A DNA stretch of 64,000 bases from Epiperipatus broadwayi. Its lineage: Eukaryota > Onychophora > Udeonychophora > Euonychophora > Peripatidae. This document shows positions 34,741 to 47,189 of this stretch, one piece after another. The stretch spans positions 9,894,876 through 9,958,875 of the forward strand of contig JAQFVV010006203.1 of the NCBI GenBank assembly GCA_028023455.1, given 5' to 3'. Positions within the stretch are counted from its first letter, which is position 1; each line of letters starts with the position of its first letter. The position numbers and the translations under genes are program-made. The notes under the pieces are model-generated. The model saw only the letters and a list, made by a program, of their open reading frames with translations, searched no databases and had not been told where the DNA came from.

Positions 34741-36733
34741 AACTTATAATATTTTAAAAATAACACTTCGAAGCTTCCTTCCTTAGGATGCTATGCCGTC
34801 TTACAGTGTCTTGACACGGCGATATAAAGTTCAGGCATCCGGATATGATTGATGCGCATTTTTTTAAATATTTCCAGAATTCAATATTTATTTATTATTC
34901 ATAATTCCATCAGATGTAGAGTTTTACTGTCAGGATATGCATTATTACTTATCCAAAGATTTTTTTTTTTCATTATTAGTTTCAACTATTGGTTCTCCCA
35001 AAAGTTATTATAATGCATGCAGTCTTTATAAATAGTAAAGACTTATTACGTACAGTTTTTAAGTAACTGTCTTCATTTTACCATTATTTTATGACATTTT
35101 TTAAAAATTATTAATAATGTTCTCTTCAAAAAGAAAAACATTTTCTGCATTTAACCTTACAATAATATTTACTTTCACCTTATTGAAAGATTTAAAGTTT
35201 TATCATATTATTTTTCCATTTTCAATATAACTATCTTCCAAAAGAAAAATGCATTATTATTTTAAATTTCCTATCAATTTCTCCATTCAGCTCTTCACAT
35301 AATGTCCAGTATATAATTTTAGCTAATAAAATAATTCTTCCTGTTAAAATTACTAATATTATATTTTTAATTACAACTTTTACTTCCAAAATCCCTTTAA
35401 ATGGGTAGGTATTTCTTCTTGGTACTTTCATGTTTTATACGATGTTTAATTAAATTTTGACAAAGTCTGGTAAGGGAATTTAGCTACCTAGCAGTGCATA
35501 ATTTAGATAATAAATTTATAACTTATTTATAATATTCTCTTTGCTAAAATAATTAAATTGGTACACTTCTCGGTTTTAAATAAATTACTAGAGAGCTATT
35601 ATAGCACTAAATTGACTAATTTAAAACAGATTAAATTGACAGAAGCAAACTAAACTGACAGAAGCAAAATTGACTAACAGAAGCACATTTTTTAAAAAGA
35701 AGCACACCAAAAATAATTGAGCATCTATATTTAAACCCAAATAAATCAGACATCAGATTGGTGGATTAAACTTTCACCTAATGACTTAATTTACATATAA
35801 CTTTGATATTACACAATTAAAATAATAATAATAATAACTCATTCTTTTTTTAAAATATTACTTAAAATATTAATTCTAAATCAATTTTTATACTTTATTA
35901 AAAATAACTAAATATTTTAAAATGAGTTTTAAAATATCATTTTATCAATTTATTCCATCTTCAGTTTTAATGTATCTATTTTTCTGTAAAACAACATATT
36001 TAATTTTTATTAGTTACATTCATTTTAATACCCTAATTAAATATTTTTAATAGCTAATTCTTTAATATTTTCTCTTGTGATAGATAAATAAATATCTTCA
36101 ATTCTACAGTGTAATCTTAAGGTAATTTTTGAAACTTTGTTAACAAAACACTAGTAAGCACACATGTACGAGTGCTTACATGTCACATGACTTACAACTT
36201 AGACATATTGTATCAAATTCTGTCTGGGAAAAATAAATGTTTAATTGCAACAATTATTATATTAAAGAAATAATATAATATAATTTAGAATAATAATTTT
36301 GATACCATAAAATCAAATATACATTTCTCTACCACAAAGACTACTTTTAAAACATATAATATTAAATATAATTATTAAATATAATTTATACTGTAAAATG
36401 TAATATTTATTTAATTACAGGTTATTGCTTTTAAAATTCAACTTTTAATACATATTTTAAAGATTTATTACTACCCAATTTTATTGTGGCCAGCTTTTCC
36501 AACCATATACAATTTATACATTTAGCTTTATTTAATTGTTTTAAATACATTTAGCACAATTTTAGGCATTAACTATTTTCATCTTACTTTAATTAAGCTT
36601 TTAAAAAGATTGACAGCATAACATAGTCATTATACCAAGAGAACACATCTTAAATTCAAAATTTGTTAGTAAATTGATATAATAAATTTATTCTGACCTA
36701 AAGAAAAGGGCACAATATATATATATATATATT
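34741..36733. other. AT-rich, nothing recognised
   Basis: A short direct repeat (TAAACTGACAGAAGCAAA-like, three times) lies at about 35630-35695. Otherwise nothing is seen. Confidence 0.45.
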
Positions 36734-36836
36734 AGAAGAGATTTAAACTCAGACTTTTAAGCATCCTACAAATATCTACTTTACTACTTTATCTTATACA
36801 ATCGATACACATGACCACATATATGTGAAAAGATAA

Positions 36837-36896
36837 ATGATCTACAATATATGTATTTCATGCTGAACCAGCATTCACCAGTTTATCCACATTACC
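36837..36896 (-). ncRNA. Hammerhead motif, mutated core
   Basis: The core reads CTGGTGA. Stem II TGCTG/CAGCA and GAAA are intact. Stem I pairing is reduced. Confidence 0.5.
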
Positions 36897-37183
36897 ATCT
36901 TCCACACATATACACAATCAGTGCTCTGTTTATATCAAGATAGCAAATCTTCAAATTTTAATGGACACGCTTCAATTTCTTTATTCTCCAACTTTTTAGC
37001 CATCCATATTATTAAAAATTCAAGGATGGAATGCTCAAAGCCCTAGTTGATGCCAATATTTTCTATGATATGAATGGTTGAGAAATTGAAGGGTAGAGAA
37101 GACTGAAACTTGTCCATTGGAGTTTGAAGATTTGCTATCTTGATATAAACTGAGGACTGATTGTGTATATATGTGGAAGATGG

Positions 37184-37241
37184 TAATCTGAACGAACTGA
37201 TGTGTGCTGGTTCAGTATGAAATATCTATATTGGAAATCAT
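37184..37241 (+). ncRNA. Hammerhead motif, mutated core
   Basis: The core is CTGATGT at 37197-37203 (last A changed). GAAA at 37219-37222 is intact, and stem II has one mismatch. The GGAAATCA side of stem I is altered. Confidence 0.55.
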
Positions 37242-37338
37242 TTATTTTTTTCTCATATATATGGTCATGTGTATTGGTAATATAAGATAGAATGGATAGT
37301 TGTGGGGAGCTTAAAAGTCTGTGTTTAAGTCCCTTCTA

Positions 37339-38064
37339 TTTACATTAAGTTTAGTACAAACAATATATATGTATTTAAATATTATATATATTATAGCTAG
37401 TTTGATCATTATTGAATAATAATTTGATAATAAAATTTCATAAATTCTAATTAACAATATATATATATATAAATCATACAACTTTCCAAAAATACTAATC
37501 CTGATATTAATTATTATGATAATAACATTATCTGGGTTCATTATAATTGTTGAATTATTGCTAGGCAATTATAAATAAGTGATATATTTATTTCTGCTTT
37601 ATTTCTGGTTTATGTATGCAAATACTTTTTTCAAATAATAAATGTGGATTATTTTGAATTCTAAAATATAATTTCACTTTAAATATGTTTCAGTGAATAA
37701 TCATTAAATTGTTTTGTTTTTCTATAATGTTTAATAATCTTCTATTTTGTTAATTTTGTTTCGTCTGTTATTTTTAATAGATTCTTGAAACATGGTTAAT
37801 TATTAGCAGTCGCGTATAAATAGCCATTTCAACTCAAAAAAAGAAAGAGAAGAAAACGTTTTTCATAACTATGCAAACCAAATACAATCATACACACGTA
37901 TAATAATACCATATTTTATTATTAAAATATGAATTTAAAACAGACATTAGATATTATACCTTGCAGAAATTTTTGATAAGAGAATCGCTCACATTCTCTA
38001 TAGAACAAATCAGATTTTTAAAATTATTAAAAAGATTTTGTTTTATGGATTGTAAAAATTTTAC
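37339..38064. other. AT-rich, nothing recognised
   Basis: No supported feature. Confidence 0.5.
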
Positions 38065-38134
38065 CTGTAACCAGCTCTTGTTGCAAATGGCATCTCGTTC
38101 TTCTTCCTCAATTAAGGCTAAGATCCAAGCGAAA
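38065..38134 (-). CDS. Possible short internal exon, unidentified
   Basis: On minus, an AATAAG acceptor-like AG is followed by a frame reading FAWILALIEEEERDAICNKS WLQ, ending at CAG before gtaaaa. The acidic EEEE run after a hydrophobic stretch recalls the N-terminal part of Harbinger-type nuclease proteins, but this is weak. It is only about 23 codons long and could be chance. Confidence 0.25.
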
Positions 38135-38362
38135 CTTATTTAAAATAATAGTACGACCGTGTTATTTTAATTTGATATTTTCAAGATAGAAAAATTGATA
38201 CACTCATAAACAGTCTAGACAATCTTTTGATTAATTAATTCAGTGAAACCAGTTTGTATGAATGATAAAAGATTGACTAAAGAATTTTCAAAATGCGCTT
38301 TGTATAGCTAGTTTTTTTTATGGTTTGACTCAACAAAAAATTTCACCGACGTCTCCATATTT

Positions 38363-38464
38363 TTTTTCTCATGTGTCATAGCATCAGCCGGGAAGCGAAC
38401 CCGCTTTCCCGCGACAACTGCTTGTAAAACAGCTGTCGCTAATCTCTCGACCACCAAGCTTGAC
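38363..38464 (-). mobile_element. Short tRNA-like SINE (copy 4)
   Basis: Read on minus it contains GGTGGTCGAGAGATTAGCGA, anticodon loop TTTACAA and B box GGGTTCGCTTCCC. It has a 15-bp perfect target duplication GACGTCTCCATATTT (38348-38362, 38465-38479). The tail is TGACACATGAG plus A run. Confidence 0.88.
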
Positions 38465-38856
38465 GACGTCTCCATATTTAAATCATACTTTTCAAACTTA
38501 GTTAATATTTTAAAGTTAAGATGTGTCTTAATTTTTAAAAATATAAAATGAAAATAATTACTGTTGACGTGTGACTGCGAGCAATATGGATCAGAACAAT
38601 GAATCCACTTAAAAATTAGAAAGCACAATAAGGTAAATTACTTCTACACACATATATACTCTTTCATATATTTTAGATATAGGTCATCCTCTTAATTTTG
38701 ACATTATAAGATTATTAGAAAAATTTTAGGAAATTATGCACTAGTAATATAAGATCGTCTAATAAAAAATCAAATAATTTAAACAAAAATGAAATGGTAC
38801 ATGATCACCATTTCTTATGCTTGCTCATAACTATTATTAAGACAGGCAAAACTCTC

Positions 38857-38902
38857 CATACAGTAGTGCCACTCAGTGCAAGCCAGAGTAATCAATGGAT
38901 GC
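38857..38902 (+). repeat. 46-bp dispersed repeat, copy 2
   Basis: Nearly identical to 16533-16578, with different flanks. Confidence 0.7.
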
Positions 38903-39022
38903 TCTGCATTATAAAGACTTCCTCTTGGTCTTCTAACAATAATCTTGTAAATTAATAGCAAAAAAGTTAATCAGGATCAGTTAAAAACTTTTGTTAAATA
39001 AAAAGCAATGAAGTGTACTTAC

Positions 39023-39212
39023 CCTCATATTTATATACATTCGATATTTTATGGAAAAATTTGTTGCCCTCATAGTGGAGAATTTTTTTATATAGGTAAA
39101 TCAGAATCGTTTTAATTAAAGTCTTGCAATATCTTAATACTTTTGCCAGAGTATGAGAAATTGTTTTTATTAGTCCTTCCCAAAGCATAATCAAATTACA
39201 AATAATATACAT
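39023..39212 (-). CDS. Possible exon with strong donor, unidentified
   Basis: On minus a frame of about 63 codons (MYIICNLIMLWEGLIKTISH onward, ending YKYEG) runs into a consensus donor, GAGG followed by gtaagt (39022-39017). No recognisable domain. It lies next to a tandem repeat array. It could be chance. Confidence 0.25.
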
Positions 39213-39317
39213 TTACCACCTTTCGCATTATAATTTTTTTAATATAATCAATCAAGTTGTTATAGGATAATTTTTTCATAGCTCCAACAACGCTTTATAT
39301 ATGTATGTAAAATAAAA

Positions 39318-39546
39318 AGTACGTTTTAGAATAATTATTGTAATTATCTAAAGTCACTGAAATCTATTAAATCATAAAAAATTAAAAAATCTAAATAAAA
39401 TGCCCGTTGTAGAATAAATAGCGTAATAAAATTGTAATAACCTAAAGCCACTGGAATTCATTAAATTAGAATAAATATAAATTAAATAAAATGTCAACTA
39501 TAGAATAATTAATATACTAAATTTGTAATAATCTAAAGTTGTTATA
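39318..39546. repeat. Tandem repeat of about 88 bp, 2.5 units, with inverted flank
   Basis: Units share TAGAATAAT, TTGTAAT(A/T)A, CTAAAG and CACTG-AAT-ATTAAAT blocks. The last unit forms a hairpin with 39556-39574 (AATAACTTTAGGTTATTA). The following sequence to about 39706 also reads like the unit in reverse (ATTCTAATTTAAT). Confidence 0.6.
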
Positions 39547-39707
39547 TGAATAATTTTAATAACTTTAGGTTATTAAAAAGTAATAAAATGAATTTATATG
39601 AAATATTTACCCACAGGGTATTATTTTTTTTAATATTATTTTTAATAAATTTGGATTATTATAATTTTATTGCAATCATTTTATTTACATTTATTCTAAT
39701 TTAATAG

Positions 39708-39830
39708 ATTTGAGAGAAAAAGTATTAGAATTACTCAGCAATGCATTTTCGATTGCATCGCGTAATCATATTCAACTGATTGTGTCCAAAGTTCAAACAT
39801 CGTGTGTTACCCCAAGGCTGAAGGCATTTG
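39708..39830 (+). CDS. Possible internal exon, unidentified
   Basis: An AATAG acceptor and a GCATTTG/gtattt donor bracket 123 bp open in one frame, read as LREKVLELLSNAFSIASRNH and onward to TPRLKAF. Both boundaries are in phase 1, so it is symmetrical. The acceptor tract lies within inverted-repeat sequence, which weakens the case. The helical, basic peptide is not recognised. The frame stays open about 28 codons past the donor. Confidence 0.3.
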
Positions 39831-39916
39831 GTATTTATCCTGCGTCAGGCAATCAGATAATAAATATATCCTCTATTGTTATGTTTTTTTATGCTTTTAT
39901 ATATAAGAAGCAATAG

Positions 39917-42900
39917 TTTCATTATAGAAAAATTTCTAAAATAGATGGAAAAAATATAAAACCATTTTCTATGAGAGAAAACTTACTATAGACAATTCAA
40001 GCATTATAACTTGCCTTCATGCAGAACAAAGCAGTGGGAGAATTTAAGAGATTATCTATAAAATTTACACTGGACATTTTATAGCAGGACTGGCTACTCA
40101 TTTAAGCAACTAAAATGTACAAAATAATAAAATATTATAAATAATAAATTTTTTATATGAATGCTTAAAAATGTAATATGAAAATAGCAGATAAATAATA
40201 TTACATGCAAAAAAGTTTGCATAAAGGAAAAACTTATTGATTCATACCAATCAACATCTCAGCCAAACAAAATATATCATCAAGCTTAAACATAAAAGCC
40301 AGATAATAAGCTACTGATTAATTAGCTATTAATATATTTAAAATCTGGGATTCACTTTTATTATGACTGATAATCGCTCTAGAGTAAAAGTGTAAAAGGA
40401 GCTTAAATGGATTCAACAATTAAGTCTTTATCAGTCATACTGAGAAGTTATACAATGATAAGTATGTACTAAATAAATGTAGGAATCATTAAAGCAGAGA
40501 ACAGAAATTTTTAATCTATGATACTTCAGACTTTTTAGGAATATGAAAGCTGGTACACTAATAAAAAGAATAAAATATATTTATACTTTCTGACATGTGA
40601 TGTTGGTATTTGTGCACCATCATTTGTTTCCACACTAGAGAGTTACCTTTCAGTAAGAAAAAAATACTTTCTCTAATTTCAAAGCAAATATTAACCTGTA
40701 AACAGAGTGACATTTGTTTTTAACATTAAATTATTATAATATATTCGAATTCGATAAATTGGACTTCATTTGTTAGAAACATATGTTACAAATGAAAAAC
40801 ATTCTAAAAATCATACTTGAACTTTGCAAATTTTGAAAATAAAATAAACAAACAACAAATGACTTTTTCATTGTTGAACAATCTGCAACATAAAGCCAAG
40901 CAGAGGGACTTCAGAAAATCAATGAAATCTTGTTTTAATAAAATTTATTTTTAAAACACAAATAAAAAAATGTTAAACTCTGCTAAATCTATAAAAGTTT
41001 TGCTTTAAAATATTAAAATTGCTTTATAATTTTTAGATATCTCAAAAAGATTTTAACACAATGTTAGCAATGACATCGCATGAGCAGTAGATGTAATCAT
41101 TGTATCAGCCATAGTTTTCTTTGTTATCATTGCAGTAAAATTTATTAACAATTTTTTTAAAAAATAAAACATATACATACAAAATGCAATCATGTATATT
41201 TTTGTTTTTAATAATTATTACACAATTATTATCTAAAAATAATTGAATCTTTAATAAACCATGTTTTGTTATTCTCAAAATTTTCTTGAAGCAATCGATA
41301 AAAAATGATGCTCAAATACTAATAAAATTGCTTTGAGAAATTATCTGATTGATTTCTATGTAAAGAAAATAAAGATAAAAATGCTGAGGGTAAAAAAGAG
41401 AATATAAATAGCCAATTTAAAAGAAATTTTAACTTTTGACATCCTGAATAACTGACTTTACAATAAATAAATAATACTAAAATTTATGCAAAGTGAAATG
41501 TTGGATTTCAACTACTAAATTCTCTGTATATTTATCATAGAATAAATTTGCATCTTGAATTATTTTATTAGAATGTTGTTATGCTCCCAAAATTCTACAG
41601 CACAGCATTTGAATTAGAGTTTATTTTATACATTTTCATTATCACAAAAATTTTATATGCAATAAGCTATGAAAAAATACATTTCATCTTTTACTCATTA
41701 GCAATGAAATTTTATGTGAGAATTCGCTATGATCTGCACTGATTTGTATCCACTATTTTGATTTATAATCAATTATTCACTACTATGATCTTTAAAAAAT
41801 TAAAATAATTTTTTAAAAAAACGACTACTATTTTCCAAAATGACAGCCAAAAATGGCAGTCATTTTGTAAGATTAATGATATCATAGAATAATGGTTTAT
41901 TAAAGCTCTATCTTTCAAAAATAAAATAGTGATATCCATGTGAAAAATGTACAGCAGAGTTTATTCAGTATATTCAGTATACAATATTATGTTTTGATTA
42001 TAGAATCAAAATACAGTTAACATACTTTGTTTAATTTGTATTCATTGTCTTTGCAGTATAATCAATGGTTTCATTTATGTCAAATCCAGAGTAAAAATGA
42101 TTTTATTCTTTAATAACTGCAAAATTTAAAAAAAAATACATTTCATTCAGCACAATAAGTAATTAAAAACATAGCTTGATCACATACAACAACAAAGTAT
42201 ATTAATATTTAGTTAGAAATGTGGATATTTGTTAACCTATATTCAGCCAATCAGTATAAGGATTAAACTTATTCTGAACATTATTTTGTCTGAAATAAAA
42301 ATACAACAATTATAATTGTAAATTCTTTTTTTTTTAAATGATTTCATGCACTATACATCTAATAATCAACTTTACATGATCAAAGGTCATTAAATGAAAG
42401 TTTAAAATACTACTTTTTTTTAGAAATTCTAAATCAATATTATACTTTGTAAGTTAATCAAAATAGTAACCAGTTGAATTGTAAACATAGATCAACAAAA
42501 GAGAAAATATTTAATCATTTATACACATTAAAAGTATATTTTTTTCCTACATTTAATTTTACTGCATTTATGTAAAATTAAAAAAAATGATTTAAAAATA
42601 ATAATAATAGCACTGAAAGAAATCAATTTTTATTGGTTAGATATTACAAAAATAAAAAACTTCTATTAATTGAATTTAAAGGGCACCAAAAAATATTTTT
42701 TAAAATGTGCATTGTGATTAGTTTTTTTCCTTCATACTTTATTTTATTTCATTAAATCATGATTCAGGAAATTCTTTGCAACTATAAGAACACAGTGGAT
42801 CATCAATGGAAAAATTATATATATATTTTAAATTATGATTTTCATATAATATATTTACCCACAAGTTACTATTTCTTAATGATGTGTTTAATAAAATATT

Positions 42901-44425
42901 TATTCATTAATTAATGTTTTTATCAATTTATGCTTTTATATATATATATATTTTTAATTTAAAATATCAAATTAATTTTTTTCCTATAGGAACTTATTGT
43001 ACTTACTTATTTTTTATGTGACATTCTATTTTACAAAGCATTTTTGAGGCAAATTATCCTTACTAACCAGAGTAAAGGTGTATTTACTAAGTAATAACTA
43101 ATAAAATTCCATTGTAACATTATCCAGAAAACAAAAAATGCATTACATTTTAGATAAATCTGATTCTATATTTAAGACTTTGTCAATCATTTATTTAGTG
43201 AAATAAATATGATATTTGTGAAATATATACAAATTCAAAACCTACATGTTTATATATCTTTTTAAAGTGAAGCTATTAATCATTCTTCTGAAGATATTAA
43301 AAATAGATAGAAATTGACCCCTGCCTTATGAAAGGATAATATGATAAAATGAATTGATAAATTTAAAACTTTGCATGGTTACATATATTTCTTCAATGTT
43401 TCTTCTGACTTTAACTAATACACTAGTATAATCATTATTACACTGTCTGTTCTACAAGATATTATAAAATGAATAAAAATTGTCTTCACCTTGAAAGAAT
43501 GGTGTCTTCGTGAATCAAACATAAATTGTTTTGATACAGCTTTCAAAAGAAAAAAATACACTGACAGAAAATTGTTGAAATCATATTTTTCAAATTATTT
43601 ATTTATCTATGATTTGCTTTTCAAACTATTCATAAACATTATAAAAAAATCTGAAAAAATTTTATCCAGAAGTATATTCACCAATAACTTTACTAAGTTT
43701 TTAAATTCTACAGCTAATATGAATATGCATATATGCTGATGATACTACTTCAGATTTTGAAGTTGACTACCTAGAATTGTTCATTATTTTTCTTATTATC
43801 TCCATTTAAAACAACTACCTAGGAAATTTCATTATTTCTAACTAGAAAATTATTCTTTTTGTTATAATATATAAATTTATAAAAAATATACAACAATTGT
43901 TCATTTATTTAGTGAATATATTTTTTAGAGATTGCTTAAGAATCTTTAGAGACTTCAACAAAAATATAGATTTGCTAGTATGTTTTATTAAATCCTTAAA
44001 TTATTTTATTATATTCATGGACTTGATATGATTCATGATTTGTATTTAACCATATTTATAATGATCAATGGTTGTTAAATTTTATTTATGAAGCAGAAAA
44101 TAATAATGATTTCCTGAATCTGATGTTAAAACTCTACTAAAGTCTAAAAAGGAAAAATCCAGATGGCTTTGTGGTTGGATGTTGAAAAAGAAATTTATAT
44201 GGAACTTTATAAAAAGTTCATTTTTACATCATCAAAGACTTCTGATTGAAAATCCAGAAAGGGGATCTATACCTTTTTAACAGTTTTTTATAAATTTTCT
44301 GTAATGCCATTTTTTTCTGATATCTGGTGAAAGAATATATGAAAAAATAGGACTATGACAAGGAAGTAGACTTATATATTCTAATAATGTAAATTATGTT
44401 CATATGTTTGTATTATGCTGTAGTT
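39917..44425. other. AT-rich, nothing recognised
   Basis: Longest featureless stretch. A hairpin AAAATGAC-AGCC / GGC-AGTCATTTT lies at 41837-41866. No gene-like frame is seen. Confidence 0.5.
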
Positions 44426-44454
44426 CTGAAGAAGATTGCTGGGGCAATCGAAAC
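44426..44454 (+). ncRNA. Solo Penelope-type hammerhead-like motif
   Basis: CTGAAGA, A, then a perfect GATTGC/GCAATC hairpin with a TGGG loop, and GAAAC. It has the CUGANGA and GAAA boxes of a hammerhead, but one extra base separates the core from stem II. This hairpin type is found at Penelope ends. No element body is recognisable around it. Confidence 0.45.
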
Positions 44455-44846
44455 TGTAAAGTGTAAAAGAGGGTGGTAAATAAAGCATTGTATAACCAGT
44501 AGTAAAGTGCATGGATAATTTAGTATTATATGATAATAATGTTTCTAATGACACTATTTTACTGAGACTCTAGATGTTGAGTATGAAAAGTGTTTTTTCA
44601 TATAGAGACACAGTATTCATCAATAAAATAAACTAATTCTAGAACACTCTTCATAAATACTTGCATTAAAACTGCAAGTAATTCTAACTAGTTTTTCAAA
44701 AAGATTATTTCTAAAAATTATTTTAGATCTGACTGAAGACAGATAATTAAATGAAGCTATTGAATGAAATAGAATTATATTTTAATCTATCACTGCTAAA
44801 AGATTATTATGAGGTGTTTCTCTACTACTTAGATGAAAAGTTGAGA

Positions 44847-44951
44847 ATATTAGTCAAGCATTGGTGGTCGAGTGGTCAGCACAGCTGCCTTACAAGCAAT
44901 TGTCCAGGGTTCACAGGTTCACTTCCCGGCCAATGCTTTGACAATGGAAAA
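44847..44951 (+). mobile_element. Short tRNA-like SINE (copy 5)
   Basis: Acceptor stem GCATTGG/CCAATGC is perfect, and the outer GTCAA/TTGAC extends it. D arm TGGTCGAGTGGTC, anticodon loop CTTACAA, T arm GGTTCACTTCC. It has an 11-bp duplication AAAAGTTGAGA (44836-44846, 44952-44962). Confidence 0.88.
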
Positions 44952-44962
44952 AAAAGTTGAGA

Positions 44963-45680
44963 TTACTATCTTTTACTGATATCAATCTTTGCACAAAATG
45001 TTTACATATTTTATACTATTATCAAGATATTTTTTTTTTTTTTGGAAAGGATCTCTTTTGTGAAAAATGACATCAGTTTTGGATTAATTTTTTACATTCT
45101 AGTATTGGACGATCATTGTAAAGTAAGTTAAAAATCTGAATCCTATGGTAGACAAGGATGTAAAATTTTATATCTACAATGATTATCATTTAATATTATT
45201 TTAATTTTTCTCTTAGAGAACATTTTGTCAAGTAAATTGACTATTTTCCTGCATTTAAAAATTTTAAAAACTTTTACAAGACCATTTTTTAAAATATGGT
45301 AATTAGTTAAGATTTGATCAACAAAAAAAAACATCAGTTTTTAATTTATTTAAAAAGCCCAATTCAATGTAAATTATTGATTAATAACACTTAATCAACA
45401 CAATTTTTTTCTTGGTCTAAATCTAGTCTGCTATATAGATAGGTGATCCTCATCAAATATTTTGCCAATATAATTTTTTTAATACAGATAGTATTTCTAT
45501 TGAGTGATTTTTATTTTATTTTATTTAAATTATTTTGTTGACTTCTATAGTTCTGCTCTTATGCCAAATTTCAGGAATAGTTTCTGTATTAATACTCTTT
45601 CTAAATAGTTTTGCCAACCATATTGTGACTTTATATTCTAAACATTTCGGAAACACTGAAAATTTGCTATCTCATCTAAC
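44963..45680. other. AT-rich, nothing recognised
   Basis: No supported feature. Confidence 0.45.
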
Positions 45681-45768
45681 TTTTTTTTTGTTCATATGTC
45701 AAATGCGTTGACCGGGCCAGCTGCTTGGAAGGAAGCTATGCTAACCACTAGGTCACTAACGCTTGACA
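45681..45768 (-). mobile_element. Short tRNA-like SINE (copy 7, T arm deleted)
   Basis: On minus: GTCAAGCGTTAGTGACCTAG, GTGGTTAGCATAGCTTCC, then CAACGCATTTGACATATG. The T arm with its B box is missing. The closing stem GTCAA-GCGTT / AACGC-AT-TTGAC is still paired. Confidence 0.7.
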
Positions 45769-45904
45769 ATTTTTTTTTATTTAAGACAATTAATATCTAC
45801 ACGTTTTATTCAATTGTTTTGGGGCAATATTATGAAACAGAAGTTTGTAGTTATGCTCTAATAATATTTTTCCTTGTATCTATTTTGGTTTCTCTGCATG
45901 CTTG

Positions 45905-45965
45905 GTTGCTAGACCTGGACCTCAAGATCTAAGGGTTACAGCCCAAATTTGCTATCACTTCTGGT
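45905..45965 (+). repeat. tRNA-related fragment
   Basis: GGACCTCAAGATCTAAGGGT and TACAGCCCAAATTTGC resemble the 3' half of a tRNA-derived repeat also glimpsed at 49.65 and 56.45 kb. Weak. Confidence 0.25.
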
Positions 45966-46559
45966 ACTTAAACTTTTGCGAATTTCCCAGTAATAAATAA
46001 TTTTATTATTATAGTCAAAAGTTTATAAGTCTAATATATAAAATTAGCCATTACATTAGCAATGTTAATCGCAATTTAACAAGATACATTTTGTTATCCC
46101 AAAGTTCTCTTCATTTTTATTTAGCATTATTTAGCTCGGTAGTAAAAAGAAAAAAATGCAAAGACATAATCATTTATTAAACAGTTTATTGTCTGGTATA
46201 TAATAGAAATAAATTATTGAAAAAATTAAAGTATTTCATAACATAAGAAAATATGTTCACGATTATTTCAGATAAAGTACTTTGTTCCACATACCTTCTT
46301 ACTTCTTTACCAGTACGGATATCTGTATGTATACGAGTTTCGGATATATATATATATATATTAGTAACAGCAATACAGTAATAAAGATTATTATAGAATT
46401 GACAATTTTAATATCAATAGATAGGCGCACTGCGGAAATCGTAATTTAAATATAAAAGCGCATTAACAAAACAGCATATCAAAGGTGGAATGTCTAGTAT
46501 TTATTAAGAAAGAAATAATGTGATGTCATTAACAAGTTTACAGGATTTTGTTTAAAATT

Positions 46560-46682
46560 CTCGCTTCCGGGGTCAACTTGTTTTGTTTAAAAAAGTATCA
46601 TTTTCTTTAAATAATTTGTTTGAATTTAACAAGTTTAACAATAGGTTTCAAAAGAAAACATCGACAAGTATGTCTTCAGGTA
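46560..46682 (+). promoter_or_regulatory. Possible TATA-less promoter and first exon
   Basis: An ETS-type motif (CGCTTCCGGGG, 46562-46572) lies about 105 bp before ATG at 46671. ATGTCTTCAG is followed directly by a consensus donor gtaagt. A coding start of three codons (Met-Ser-Ser) split by an intron is common in animal housekeeping genes. An E-box CACGTG lies at 46841-46846. No second exon was found in the window. Confidence 0.3.
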
Positions 46683-47076
46683 AGTAGCTACAGGTATAGA
46701 TTTTTTATTTATACAAAAAATTTATAGTTGAAAATAACAAGATACATTTCTAAAATTAAATTTATAAATAGCGCAAGATGCGGCAATAAATTCGCTACTA
46801 AAGTGATAAAAGAAGCCGACAAACTTAGGGCGTCAATAATCACGTGTGGTCACTATGTTATAGCGAAAAGCAAGTAGTAAGTAGTTTGTAGAAGATGTGT
46901 ATAAAACGAATAAACGTATAGAGTTTTCTACATTTAAGAAAAAAGCAAAAAAAAAAAATTACATATTAAAATAAATTACCACTGGCGATCATCTTGTCTT
47001 ACATGCATTTTATAAGAAATAATTTAATTTATATTTTAAAATGCAAATTAGAAAAAAATTATATATAAAAAAAGAA

Positions 47077-47173
47077 TCAAACTTTGGTGATCGAGAGGTC
47101 AGCACAGCCGCCTTACAAGCAGTTGTCCCGGATTAGCGGGTTAGCTTCCCGGCCGATGGTATGACATATGAAA
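47077..47173 (+). mobile_element. Short tRNA-like SINE (copy 6)
   Basis: TTTGGTGATCGAGAGGTCAG, anticodon loop CTTACAA, GGGTTAGCTTCCCGG and GATGGTATGACATATG plus A run. It is flanked by A-rich AAAAAAAGAAT-type duplications. Confidence 0.82.
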
Positions 47174-47189
47174 AAAAAAAAAAAGAATT

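Larger units (their letters stand above)
36734..37338. mobile_element. H unit palindrome
   Basis: A minus-strand unit (36734 to about 37035) and a plus-strand unit (about 37065-37338) are arranged tail to tail, so that both tRNA-like ends face outward. The terminal AGAAGAGATTTAAAC pairs with GTTTAAGTCCCTTCT. Both B boxes are decayed (GTTTAAGTCCC). Confidence 0.75.

Noticed and set aside
38308-38628. Minus-strand 106-codon frame
   Set aside because: Its central part is the translation of a tRNA-like SINE with its target duplications.
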